From NCBI RefSeq assembly GCF_008642355.1, contig NZ_CP029193.1:5976001-6040000 (forward strand): DNA of 64,000 nucleotides, written 5' to 3'. Positions 16,587 to 25,974 of this stretch are shown piece after piece. A model generated the notes under the pieces. It was not told where the DNA came from. It made no database searches and worked only from the letters and a program-made list of their open reading frames with translations. Position 1 is the stretch's first letter, and each line of letters starts with the position of its first letter. The translations under genes and the position numbers were made by a program. Source of the DNA: Streptomyces venezuelae (GTDB taxonomy: Bacteria; Actinomycetota; Actinomycetes; Streptomycetales; Streptomycetaceae).

Positions 16587-16620
16587 ACCCCGAGGTGAAA
16601 GGCATGTTTCACCTCGGGGT
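16587..16620 (+). terminator. Strong hairpin after the two-gene unit
   Basis: ACCCCGAGGTGAAA (16587-16600) is perfectly complementary to 16607-16620, a 14-base-pair stem with a 6-base loop, starting six bases after the stop at 16581. The A/T pairs at the loop side make it partly bidirectional. Confidence 0.85.
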
Positions 16621-16801
16621 AAAGCATCCTCTCGGACGTGCGGGTCCCAGGCTCTGCCTCATTTTCAGTTGTATGTGCAGGTGTCGTTCTCACTGCGTAT
16701 GTCTGTGCTCCGTTATGGGTTCCGGATCAAAAGCCCGTGCGACGAAGCTCGTGTCCGTCCGATGGGCGTCTTAGGGAATTTGATCCCGATCTGTTGTCGG
16801 C

Positions 16802-16969
16802 TCAGGCGGCGTGGTCGATGACGTTGGGTGGCATCTCCCACCCCCACTCCCCGCGCGCGGCAGGCCTGGCGACGGAGCCTTTGCCCTGGGCGGCGTCGCG
16901 GCGCCGGGAGGTGAGGCAGAGCTGCTTCTCGTAGTCGGTGACCGCAGCGGGGTGAGCATGAAGGCACTT
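16802..16969 (-). pseudogene. 3' fragment of an unidentified element gene
   Basis: A 55-codon open stretch with no start, bounded upstream by TGA, translates to a convincing protein tail: VTDYEKQLCLTSRRRDAAQG then KGSVARPAARGEWGWEMPPN and VIDHAA before the stop at 16802. The Arg-rich helix and acidic/aromatic end look like the C-terminus of a larger plasmid protein, possibly a replication or transfer gene, but I cannot name it. The rest of 16621-17072 shows no intact gene. Confidence 0.45.
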
Positions 16970-17072
16970 TCAGGCCTGTGACCTGTGGGCCGTGCGAGGA
17001 GGGCCCACAACGACCGATGACGGGCAGTGATGACCTACACCGATCTCCGTGAGCCAAGGTCAGCGATGTGGA

Positions 17073-17112
17073 TCTGCGACACTGGAAGGACCATGCCTGT
17101 ACCCGGAGAACT
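17073..17112 (+). repeat. Right flank copy spanning the rlmN start (putative attR)
   Basis: This copy contains the functional ATG of rlmN at 17093 and GGAAGGA at 17084-17090 as its ribosome site. It matches 12843-12881 at 36 of 39 aligned bases plus one gap. Upstream of it the sequence belongs to the element, so the rlmN promoter may have been replaced by element DNA. Confidence 0.75.
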
Positions 17113-18199
17113 CACTTTCGTCGCGCCCCGCGGTGCCAAGAAGCCCCCGCGGCACCTCGCCGACCTCACGCCCGCCGAGCGCAAGGAAGCCGTCGCCGCC
17201 ATCGGCGAGAAGCCGTTCCGTGCCAAGCAGCTCTCGCAGCACTACTTCGCGCGGTACGCGCACGACCCGGCCGAGTGGACCGACATCCCGGCCGGGGCGC
17301 GCGAGAAGCTGCGGGACGCGTTGCTGCCCGATCTGATGTCTGTGGTGCGGCACATCAGCTGTGACGACGACACGACGCGCAAGACGCTGTGGCGGCTGTT
17401 CGACGGGACGCTCGTCGAGTCCGTGCTCATGCGGTACCCGGACCGGGTCACCATGTGCATCAGCTCGCAGGCGGGCTGCGGCATGAACTGTCCGTTCTGC
17501 GCCACGGGGCAGGCCGGTCTCGACCGGAACCTGTCGACCGGCGAGATCGTGCATCAGATCGTCGACGGCATGCGGGCGCTGCGGGACGGCGAGATTCCGG
17601 GTGGGCCGGCACGGTTGTCCAACATCGTCTTCATGGGGATGGGCGAGCCGCTCGCCAACTACAAGCGGGTCGTCGGTGCCATTCGTGCGCTGACCGACCC
17701 GGAGCCCGACGGTCTCGGTCTTTCGCAGCGCGGTATCACCGTGTCGACGGTGGGGCTCGTGCCCGCCATCCACCGGTTCGCCGACGAGGGCTTCAAGTGC
17801 CGGCTCGCGATCTCGCTGCACGCGCCGGACGACGAGCTGCGCGACACCCTCGTACCGGTCAACACGCGGTGGAAGGTGCGGGAGGTGCTGGACGCCGGGT
17901 GGGAGTACGCCGCGAAGTCCGGGCGCCGACTGTCCATCGAGTACGCGCTCATCCGTGACATCAACGACCACGCGTGGCGTGGTGACCGGCTCGGGCGGCT
18001 GCTCAAGGGCAAGCCCGTGCACGTCAACCTCATTCCGCTGAACCCGACGCCGGGGTCGAAGTGGACGGCCTCGCGGCCCGAGGACGAGAAGGCGTTCGTG
18101 GAGGCCATCGCCGCCCACGGTGTGCCCGTCACGATTCGGGACACCCGTGGTCAGGAGATCGACGGGGCGTGCGGCCAGCTGGCGGCGGCCGAGCGGTAG
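17093..18199 (+). CDS. rlmN: Dual-specificity rRNA/tRNA adenine C2-methyltransferase RlmN
   Basis: Radical-SAM enzyme methylating C2 of an adenine in 23S rRNA and in some tRNAs. It has 368 residues. The 4Fe-4S motif CxxxCxxC is C129-GMN-C133-PF-C136, followed by [33 protein letters not shown] and the N-x-P-GSKW segment are also present. The second catalytic cysteine is Cys360 in [10 protein letters not shown]. The ATG at 17093 gives the family N-terminus [19 protein letters not shown]; upstream in-frame starts are element sequence. The element ends at this start codon. A TPP-regulated operon follows. Confidence 0.96.
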   Translation: MPVPGELTFVAPRGAKKPPRHLADLTPAERKEAVAAIGEKPFRAKQLSQHYFARYAHDPAEWTDIPAGAREKLRDALLPDLMSVVRHISCDDDTTRKTLWRLFDGTLVESVLMRYPDRVTMCISSQAGCGMNCPFCATGQAGLDRNLSTGEIVHQIVDGMRALRDGEIPGGPARLSNIVFMGMGEPLANYKRVVGAIRALTDPEPDGLGLSQRGITVSTVGLVPAIHRFADEGFKCRLAISLHAPDDELRDTLVPVNTRWKVREVLDAGWEYAAKSGRRLSIEYALIRDINDHAWRGDRLGRLLKGKPVHVNLIPLNPTPGSKWTASRPEDEKAFVEAIAAHGVPVTIRDTRGQEIDGACGQLAAAER

Positions 18200-18258
18200 G
18201 TCGAGAGGTAGTCTGGCGGGCGTACCGCTGCGTACGAGTACACACATCTGCATATTCC

Positions 18259-18361
18259 GACAGGGGAGCGCCACAGCGCTGAGAGTGCGGTCACTTGGAC
18301 AGGTGGGCCGCAGACCCTCTGAACCTCGCCCAGGTCATTCTGGGTAGGAAGTTCGGGCATC
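18259..18361 (+). promoter_or_regulatory. TPP (thiamine pyrophosphate) riboswitch
   Basis: The THI element is recognisable from its conserved blocks: GGGGAGCGCC, the CTGAGAGTGCGG core, a variable arm closed by CCGCAGACCCTCTGAACCT, and the pyrophosphate-side helix around CAGGTCATTCTGGGTAGGAAG. It lies about 85 bases upstream of the thiamine transporter genes and ends just before a GC-rich hairpin. Thiamine pyrophosphate binding should reduce thiBPQ expression. Confidence 0.95.
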
Positions 18362-18375
18362 ACTCAAGCTGTAGC

Positions 18376-18410
18376 GCCCTGCCCGCGTGCCGTCGGTGCG
18401 CGGGCGGGGC
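18376..18410 (+). terminator. Attenuator hairpin after the TPP riboswitch
   Basis: GCCCTGCCCGCG (18376-18387) pairs with 18399-18410 (one G-U pair) around an 11-base loop and is followed by CGCGTCTTCT. It is placed to act as the riboswitch-controlled terminator, though translational control through AGGAGG at 18432 is also possible. Confidence 0.65.
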
Positions 18411-18444
18411 CGCGTCTTCTCCTGGTCACCCAGGAGGAAAGTCA

Positions 18445-19545
18445 GTGAGCACCACCAAGTCAGGGAGCACCAAGAAGGTCACGTTCACCGCCGTGGCGGT
18501 GGGCATCGGGCTCGTCGCCGTCTCCGCGTGCGGCAGCTCCGGGGGCGGGTCCGGGACGTCCGATTCCAAGAGTGTGACGCTGGTCAGTCACGACTCCTTC
18601 AATGTCTCCAAGGACGTGTTGAAGGACTTCGAGAAGCGGTCCGGGTACAAGGTCAAGGTCCTCAAGGACGGTGACGCCGGCGCTGCCGTGAACAAGGCGA
18701 TCCTGTCCAAGGACAACCCTCAGGGCGATGTCTTCTTCGGCGTCGACAACACGCTCCTCTCCCGGGCGCTCGACAACGGGCTCTTCCAGGCTCACGAGGT
18801 CAAGGGCTCGGAGAAGATCAAGGCCGAGTTCCGGGTCGATGAGGGCAAGCACCGGGTCACGCCCGTCGACAGCGGTGACATCTGCGTCAACTATGACAAG
18901 AAGTACTTCGCCGACAAGAAGCTCGCGCCCCCGAAGTCCTTCGCCGATCTGACCAAGCCCGCGTACAAGAACCTGCTCGTCACCGAGAACGCCTCGACCT
19001 CGTCGCCCGGCCTCGGCTTCCTGCTCGGCACCGCCGCCGCGTACGGGGACGACGGCTGGGCCGGCTACTGGAAGAAGCTCAAGGCCAACGGCGTCAAGGT
19101 CGTCGACGGCTGGGAGCAGGCGTACAACGAGGAGTTCTCCGGGTCCGCCGGTGGCAAGAAGGCCAAGGGCGACCGGCCGCTCGTGGTGTCGTACGCCTCC
19201 TCGCCGCCCGTCGAGGTGCTGTACGGCGAGCCGCAGCCCAAGCAGGCGCCGACCGGCGTCGCCACCGGCACCTGCTTCCGCCAGGTCGAGTACGCGGGCC
19301 TGCTCAGCAACGCGGGCAACGAGAAGGGCGGCAAGGCGCTCCTCGACTTCCTGGCGAGCCAGGAGTTCCAGGAGGACATGCCGCTCAACATGTTCGTGAA
19401 CCCGGTGCGCGAGGGCACCAAGCTGCCGAAGCTGTTCACCGAGCACGGCGTGACGGTCGACGACCCGCAGACCATGGACCCGAAGAAGATCGCCGACAAC
19501 CGCGAGCCGTGGATCAAGTCGTGGACCTCGCTCGTACTGAAGTAG
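18445..19545 (+). CDS. thiB: Thiamine-binding lipoprotein ThiB (ABC importer)
   Basis: Extracytoplasmic substrate-binding protein for thiamine or its phosphates (366 aa). A lipoprotein signal with lipobox VSAC (Cys29) follows KKVTFTAVAVGIGLVA. The mature domain matches the TbpA family: VTLVSHDSFNVSKDVLKDFE, GDVFFGVDNTLLSRAL, VDSGDICVNYDK and SYASSPPVEV. GTG at 18445 has AGGAGG at 18432-18437. It is first in the thiB-thiP-thiQ operon behind a TPP riboswitch, which fixes the substrate class more firmly than the sequence does. Confidence 0.95.
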   Translation: MSTTKSGSTKKVTFTAVAVGIGLVAVSACGSSGGGSGTSDSKSVTLVSHDSFNVSKDVLKDFEKRSGYKVKVLKDGDAGAAVNKAILSKDNPQGDVFFGVDNTLLSRALDNGLFQAHEVKGSEKIKAEFRVDEGKHRVTPVDSGDICVNYDKKYFADKKLAPPKSFADLTKPAYKNLLVTENASTSSPGLGFLLGTAAAYGDDGWAGYWKKLKANGVKVVDGWEQAYNEEFSGSAGGKKAKGDRPLVVSYASSPPVEVLYGEPQPKQAPTGVATGTCFRQVEYAGLLSNAGNEKGGKALLDFLASQEFQEDMPLNMFVNPVREGTKLPKLFTEHGVTVDDPQTMDPKKIADNREPWIKSWTSLVLK

Positions 19546-21211
19546 CGAAACCGGGCCCACGCGCGGGGTCCCGGCGCGGGAGCGCGACGCGGCTCGGTCT
19601 GATGGCCGTGCCCGTCGCGTTCTTCGGACTCTTCTTCGCCTATCCCGTCACGGCGATCGTCGCGCGCGGGCTGCACGTCGACGGCGTGTGGCGGTTCGGG
19701 CGGATCACGGACGTCCTCGGGCAGTCCGACATCCGGCAGGTGCTGTGGTTCACCACCTGGCAGGCGCTCGCGTCGACGGCGCTCACGCTCCTGATCGCGC
19801 TCCCCGGCGCGTACGTCTTCGCGCGCTTCGACTTCCCCGGCAAGCGGGTGCTGCGGGCCGTCGTCACCGTGCCGTTCGTGCTTCCGACCGTCGTCGTCGG
19901 CACGGCGTTCCTCGCGCTGATCGGGCGGGGCGGGCTCTTCGACGAGCTGTGGGGCGTACGCCTGGACACCACGGTGTGGGCGATCCTGCTCGCGCACGTC
20001 TTCTTCAACTACGCGGTCGTCGTACGGACCGTCGGCGGCCTCTGGTCGCAGCTTGACCCGCGCCAGGAGGAGGCCGCGCGGATGCTCGGCGCCTCCCGGT
20101 GGGCCGCGTGGCGGACGGTGACGCTGCCCGCGCTCGCGCCCGCCGTCGCGGCCGCCGCGCTCATGGTCTTCCTCTTCACCTTCACCTCCTTCGGCGTGGT
20201 GCAGATCCTCGGCGGACCCGCGTACTCGACGCTCGAAGTGGAGATCTACCGGCAGACCGCGCAACTCCTCGACCTGCCGACGGCCGCCGTCCTGACTCTC
20301 GTGCAGTTCGCCGCGGTCGGCCTGATCCTGGCGATCCACGCGTGGACGGTGCGGCGGCGCGAGAGCGCGCTGAAGCTCGTCGACGCCTCCGCGGTGGCAC
20401 GCAGGCCGCGCGGCGCCGGGCAGTGGACGTTGCTCGCGTTCGTCATGGTGACGGTCGTGCTGCTGATCCTGTTGCCGCTCGGCGTGCTGGTGCAGCGGTC
20501 CTTCGACGGTCCCGAAGGCTTCGGGGTCGCGTACTACAAGGAGCTGACCTCGGCGGACGGCGGCGCCTTCCTCGTGCCGCCGATCGAGGCCATCGGTAAT
20601 TCGCTGCAATACGCGGTGGTCGCCACGGGCATCACCGTGCTGATCGGGGGGCTCGCGGCCGCCGCCCTCACCCGGCGCGCGGGGCGTCTCGTGCGCGGGT
20701 TCGACGCGCTGCTCATGCTGCCGCTCGGCGTCTCCGCGGTGACGGTGGGCTTCGGGTTCCTGATCACGCTCGACAAGCCGCCGCTGGACCTGAGGTCCTC
20801 CTGGATCCTGGTGCCGCTCGCCCAGGCCCTGGTCGGGGTGCCGTTCGTCGTACGCACCATGCTGCCCGTCCTGCGCGCGGTGGACGGCAGGCTACGCGAG
20901 GCGGCGGCCGTGCTCGGGGCTTCGCCGCTGCGGGCGTGGCGCGAGGTCGACCTGCCGATGGTGTGGCGGGCACTGCTGATCGCCGCCGGGTTCGCCTTCG
21001 CCGTCTCGCTCGGCGAGTTCGGCGCGACGGTCTTCATCGCACGCCCCGACAACCCGACGCTGCCGGTCGCCGTGGCCCGCCTGCTCGGACGCGCGGGCGA
21101 CCTCAACTACGGCCAGGCGATGGCCCTCTCGACGATTCTCATGGTGGTGTGCGCGGTGTCCCTGATGATGTTGGAACGCGTCCGGACCGGGCGCACCACG
21201 GGGGAGTTCTG

Positions 21212-21212
<1 letters not shown>
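19509..21212 (+). CDS. thiP: Thiamine ABC transporter permease ThiP
   Basis: A fused double permease (567 aa) with two BPD_transp_1 domains and about twelve membrane helices. Each half carries the EAA-type cytoplasmic loop that contacts the ATPase: EEAARMLGASRWAAWRTVTL in the first and EAAAVLGASPLRAWREVDLP in the second. The GTG at 19509 overlaps the end of thiB. A second GTG at 19521 is equally plausible, and neither has a good ribosome site, so translation probably depends on coupling to thiB. The stop overlaps the thiQ ATG (TGATG). Confidence 0.94.
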
Positions 21213-22240
<1,028 letters not shown>

Positions 22241-22327
22241 GTGCCCTCTCCGGTGCTCGGCCGGTCGGCTGTGTGCCGACGCCGCAACTCGGGTACCGCC
22301 CCGGGCGGGTCGTTCCAGTGTTCGGCC

Positions 22328-22359
22328 ATGACGACACTCGGCTATGACGACACTCGGCC
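22328..22359 (+). repeat. 16-base tandem duplication at a pseudogene start
   Basis: ATGACGACACTCGGCT (22328-22343) is followed directly by ATGACGACACTCGGCC (22344-22359). Both copies start with an ATG; the second is in frame with the remains of the gene. Confidence 0.85.
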
Positions 22360-22842
22360 ATGATCGATACTGCGACGAAGTCGCCCGGCAACTCGACCTC
22401 AAGGTCCCGAGGGCGACGACCCGGTGGCCCTCGACGCCTGGCTCGCCCGCACCGCGGAGCCCGGCGCGGCCACGTTCCGCGAGGCGGGCGCCGACGCGGC
22501 CGTGTGGTCGTGGGCCGAGGACCACAGCGCCGGGTTCTGGGCGCGCCGCATGACACGCGAGCTGGTGATCCACCGCGCGGACGCGGCCGTCACCGTCGGC
22601 GTCCCGTTCGAGGTCGCCCCGGAGGTCGCCGCGGACGCCATCGACGAATGGCTCGACCTCGTCGCCCTCGCCCAGCGCACCGACCCCGAGGACAGTGCCG
22701 CGGAGCTCAAGGGCGCGGGCCGCTCATGGGGGTGCTGCTGCTCGCCTTCCACCGGCGGCTGCCGCTCGACAGCGGGCACGTGGAGGTCGTGGGGGAGCGG
22801 GGGCTGCTGGACTTCTGGCCGGAGCGGGCTTCGTTCGTGTGA
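22344..22842 (+). pseudogene. Degraded maleylpyruvate isomerase/mycothiol-dependent family gene
   Basis: Pieces of one protein appear in three frames. The start MTTLGHDRYCDEVARQLDLK is followed, after loss of roughly 60 codons and a shift, by VALDAWLARTAEPGAATFRE and FWARRMTRELVIHRADAAV to SAAELKGAGRS. After another loss the end LMGVLLLAFHRRLPL, DSGHVEVVGERGLLDFWPER appears in the frame stopping at 22842. Intact relatives of this mycothiol-dependent DinB/MDMPI_N family have about 250 residues and keep these blocks in order. Two internal deletions make function unlikely. The middle segment is still free of stops, so the decay may be recent. Confidence 0.8.
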
Positions 22843-22874
22843 GCCGGTGCGGTTCCGTCGTGGCGCACGAGGCC

Positions 22875-24065
22875 TCAGGCCGTACGGGACGGTGTCGCGC
22901 CGAGCTTTCGCAAAGCGTCCGGGGCGTCCTCCACCCGGTCCACCAGGGCGATCCGGGACTCCATCGAGCGGTCGCGGGCCAGCGACCGCAGCAGCGGCCA
23001 CACCGGCAGGTGGTCGGTCCAGTGGGCGCGGTCGACCAGGACCATGGGGGTGGGCTCGCCGCGGGACTCGTAGTAGTTGGGGGTGGCGTTGTCGAAGACC
23101 TCCTGGACGGTGCCCGCCGCGCCGGGGAGGAAGATGACGCCGGAGTTCGAGCGGGCCAGGAGGCCGTCCTCGCGGGTGGCGTTGGCGAAGTACTTGGCGA
23201 GGTGCGAGGCGAACGCGTTCGGGGGCTCGTGGCCGTAGAACCACGTGGGGATGCCCACGGAGGCGCCGCCGTCGGGCCACCGCTCGCGTACCGCGAACGC
23301 CGCCCGCGCCCACTCCGTGACGGAGGGCGTGAACGACGGGGCCTTGGCGAGGAGTTCGAGGGCCTCGTCCAGCATCGCGTCGTCGAAGGGAGCCGCGTAG
23401 GCGCCGAGGTTCGCCGCCTCCATGGCGCCGGGGCCGCCGCCCGTGGCGACCGTGAACCCCGCGCGGGCCAGCGCGCGGCCGAGGCGGGCCGCCCCCGCGT
23501 AGGCCTCCGTGCCGCGGGCCATCGCGTGACCGCCCATTACGCCGACGACCTCGGCACCGACGAGGAGCTCGTCGAGGGCGTCCGAGATGGAGTCGTCGTG
23601 TATGGCGCGCAGCATCGACGAGAAGACGTCGCCGTCGGCCTTGGTGCGCTGGAACCAGTCGTACGCGTGCGCGTCCGGCGTCGCGTCGTATCCGCCCTCG
23701 GCGAGGCCGGCGAACAGGTCGTCGGCGGAGTAGAGCAGGCCGCGGTACGGGTTGAACGGCAGTCCCGGGACGGGCGGGAAGACCAGCGCGCCGCCCGCCC
23801 GCACCTTCGCCGCCGCGTCCTCCCGCATCGGGCAGCCGAGGAAGACGGCGCCCGCGACGTCGGCCGCGAGGAGGGCGGAGGTGCGCTCCGTCAGGTCGAC
23901 GGCCTGGACGCGGCGCCCCGCGAGGGCGCCGCGTCCCGAGACCTCGTCGAACTCGGCGAGGGTCTCGATCTCGCGGTCCTCGCCGGGGTGTTGCGGGGCG
24001 GGCGCGGCCCCGGACGTCCCGGGGGACACGGGTGCCGGCGACGCGGGTTCGGGAGTCGGCTGCAT
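22875..24065 (-). CDS. LOG family protein (Rossmann-fold nucleotide binding)
   Basis: A 396-residue protein whose C-terminal two thirds match the LOG/lysine-decarboxylase-like superfamily, some members of which cleave nucleoside monophosphates. It shows VVGVMGGHAMARG, the GGGPGAMEAAN motif and PGAAGTVQEVF in place of the usual PGGxGTxxE. The second glycine of that motif is replaced by alanine, so catalysis is uncertain. The first 40 residues are a Pro/Ala-rich extension. It follows the VOC gene by 37 bases on the same strand and may share its transcript. Substrate unknown. Confidence 0.82.
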   Translation of the reverse strand: MQPTPEPASPAPVSPGTSGAAPAPQHPGEDREIETLAEFDEVSGRGALAGRRVQAVDLTERTSALLAADVAGAVFLGCPMREDAAAKVRAGGALVFPPVPGLPFNPYRGLLYSADDLFAGLAEGGYDATPDAHAYDWFQRTKADGDVFSSMLRAIHDDSISDALDELLVGAEVVGVMGGHAMARGTEAYAGAARLGRALARAGFTVATGGGPGAMEAANLGAYAAPFDDAMLDEALELLAKAPSFTPSVTEWARAAFAVRERWPDGGASVGIPTWFYGHEPPNAFASHLAKYFANATREDGLLARSNSGVIFLPGAAGTVQEVFDNATPNYYESRGEPTPMVLVDRAHWTDHLPVWPLLRSLARDRSMESRIALVDRVEDAPDALRKLGATPSRTA

Positions 24066-24102
24066 CCGCCCATGCTAAGCAGGGCGGGCAGCGGGGCCTC
24101 GG

Positions 24103-24507
24103 TCAGCCCTGGACCTCGGACGGGTCCATCCACATGACCTCCCAGGTGTGGCCGTCCAGGTCGTCGAAGGCGCGGCCGTACATCGTGCCGTAGTCCTGGA
24201 CCTTGCCCGCCGTGCCGCCGGCGGCGATCGCTCTGTCGACGAGCTCGTCGACCTTCTCGCGGCTCTCGGCGCTCAGACAGATCAGCGTCTCGCTGACCTT
24301 GGTGGAGTCCGCGATCTCCTTCTGCGTGAAGTTCGCGTAGTGCTCCTTGCTCAGCATCATCGCGACGATGGTGTCGCTGATCGTCACACACGCGCAATCG
24401 TCGGTCGAGAACTGCGGGTTGATCGTGTAGCCGAGCTCCGTGAAGAACTTCTTCGACGCGGCGACGTCGGACACGGCCAGGTTCACGAAGATCATCTGCT
24501 GGTACAT
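24103..24507 (-). CDS. VOC/glyoxalase family protein
   Basis: A 134-residue vicinal-oxygen-chelate protein. It opens with the typical first module IFVNLAVSDVAASKKFFTEL and contains the second-module strand and end DYGTMYGRAFDDLDGHTWEV, with a probable metal ligand near the C-terminus (HTWEVMW). Proteins of this size serve as glyoxalases, antibiotic-binding proteins or have no known substrate; the sequence does not decide. AGAGAC upstream of the ATG at 24507 is a weak ribosome site. Confidence 0.85.
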   Translation of the reverse strand: MYQQMIFVNLAVSDVAASKKFFTELGYTINPQFSTDDCACVTISDTIVAMMLSKEHYANFTQKEIADSTKVSETLICLSAESREKVDELVDRAIAAGGTAGKVQDYGTMYGRAFDDLDGHTWEVMWMDPSEVQG

Positions 24508-24643
24508 GTGTGTCTCTCCCGAGGCGTGTGTGCGCGTGTGCGCGCTGCGTGGGTGCGCTGTCGGCGCGTGTGCTTACGGGAGGATAGACATCCGTTCGAC
24601 TCGGAACTCATCGCTCGTCGCGAACTTTCTCGTGACTTCTTTT

Positions 24644-24691
24644 CGCGGTCACTCCCGGCATACCTGTCGCGGTCACTCCCGGCATACCTGT
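24644..24691 (+). repeat. Perfect 24-base tandem duplication
   Basis: Units at 24644-24667 and 24668-24691 are identical (CGCGGTCACTCCCGGC then ATACCTGT). The second unit ends at the stop codon of the FtsX-like permease gene on the minus strand. The 24508-24690 gap holds no other feature that I can see. Confidence 0.9.
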
Positions 24692-25974
24692 CACGGGGTC
24701 AGCGGCAGTGCGGCCAACTGCGCGACGACCCAGGTCAGCGGGCCGAACACGGCGAGCAGCGCGCCCGCGCGGAGCGCCGCCGAACCGCGCAGCACCGTCG
24801 CGGGCGCGCCGAGCCGCAGCAGCGCGGACGTCGTCTCCGAGCGGGCCTGCCGGGCCTCCACGGAAGCCGTGGCCAGCGTCAGCACCGCACAGCCCCCGAC
24901 GAGCAGCACGCCGAGCGTGGTCAGCGGACCGGCTTCGGGGCGCGGCCCCGCGTACAGCACGATCGACGCGTACGCGCCCGACGCCACCGCGCACAGCACG
25001 CCGAGCGGACGTCCGATGCGCCGTGCCTCCTCCTGCAGGACGCGGCCCGCGAGCAGGCGCAGCGCACCGGGCCTGACCGCCTGGAGCAGCCGTCCGCAGA
25101 GGTAGGTGAGGCCGGGACCCGCGAGGACGAGGCCGAGCGCGGTCAGCGCCCATCCGGCGAGCACGCCCGCGGGGCTGCCGTCGGCGCTGCCGGGCAGGGG
25201 AAGGCCGGTGCGCGGAGCGGTGCCGGAGCGGCTCGTGTACGTCTCGACGGCGAGGCCGGCGGCGAGCAGCGCGACGCCCCACGGGAGACCGCTCGGGGGC
25301 GGGGCGGGCGCGGCGGGCCCGGTGGCGGGGTCGGTGCCGGGACCGGTACTGGGTTCTGGGCGGGTCGAGGGCCCGGACTCGGGTGCCGCCTCGGCGTCCG
25401 GCCTGGGCGCGGTCGCCGGACGGGCCTTGGCTCCGCGGGGCGTGCCCGCGGCTCCGGCCGCGGTCTTCGTGGCATGTGGTCGCAGCACGAAGGCACTTGC
25501 CGCGGACGCGGCGAGCGGGACCACCGCGAGCAGGGTGAGCGCGGCGGCGACCGGCAGCGGCTGGTCGGCGGCGAGCAGATCGGCCGCCGACCCGTCGAAG
25601 GGGAAGCCCGAGACGTCGCCGCGCAGGTGCAGGAAGAAGAGCAGCGCGAGCATGGAGCCGAGCGTGCAGGCGACGGCCGTGGAGATGGTGGCGAGCACCA
25701 TCAGGCGGCCGGGGCCGAGGCCCACCGCGGAGAGCCCGCTGCGGGGGCGGGTGCCGGGGTCGGTACGGGCGACGGCGACGGCGAAGTAGACGGTGGCGGC
25801 GACGGGCGCGGCGCACCACGCGAGGCGCAGACCGGCGCCCGCTCCGGGGTGTTCCATCGCGTACGCCAGGGTGCAGAGAAGCAGGAAGCCGGTGCCGGCG
25901 GACGCGGCGGCGACGAGGAGCCGCCGGAGCTGGACGACGGGGTGGGCGCCCCGGGCTAGACGGAAAGCGAGCAC
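24691..25974 (-). CDS. ABC transporter permease (FtsX/MacB-like)
   Basis: A 427-residue membrane protein with about eight hydrophobic segments (for example AAASAGTGFLLLCTLAYAM, VLATISTAVACTLGSMLALL and TTLGVLLVGGCAVLTLA). A long Pro/Ala/Thr/Gly-rich loop lies in the middle (about 165-225). The overall plan, with a cytoplasmic N-terminus and a late three-helix bundle, fits the permease of FtsX-type ABC systems that do not import substrates. It overlaps the preceding ATPase gene by 19 bases, so the two make a transporter pair. Substrate and role are unknown. Confidence 0.78.
   Translation of the reverse strand: MLAFRLARGAHPVVQLRRLLVAAASAGTGFLLLCTLAYAMEHPGAGAGLRLAWCAAPVAATVYFAVAVARTDPGTRPRSGLSAVGLGPGRLMVLATISTAVACTLGSMLALLFFLHLRGDVSGFPFDGSAADLLAADQPLPVAAALTLLAVVPLAASAASAFVLRPHATKTAAGAAGTPRGAKARPATAPRPDAEAAPESGPSTRPEPSTGPGTDPATGPAAPAPPPSGLPWGVALLAAGLAVETYTSRSGTAPRTGLPLPGSADGSPAGVLAGWALTALGLVLAGPGLTYLCGRLLQAVRPGALRLLAGRVLQEEARRIGRPLGVLCAVASGAYASIVLYAGPRPEAGPLTTLGVLLVGGCAVLTLATASVEARQARSETTSALLRLGAPATVLRGSAALRAGALLAVFGPLTWVVAQLAALPLTP

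Larger units (their letters stand above)
12843..17112. mobile_element. Decayed integrative element at the 5' end of rlmN
   Basis: The segment is bounded by two copies of the rlmN start region (12843-12881 and 17073-17112), as expected when a site-specific element integrates into a gene start and restores it. Inside are an SSB-integrase chimera, MazG-like and zinc-motif genes with frameshifts, a small membrane protein, a probable 3' gene fragment, and two small plus-strand genes of lower G+C. No intact integrase, replication or transfer gene is left, so the element should be immobile. Gene types (SSB, MazG-like, small Spd-like membrane protein) fit an actinomycete integrative plasmid or a phage. 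The exact ends are inferred from the duplicated sequence only. Confidence 0.75.
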
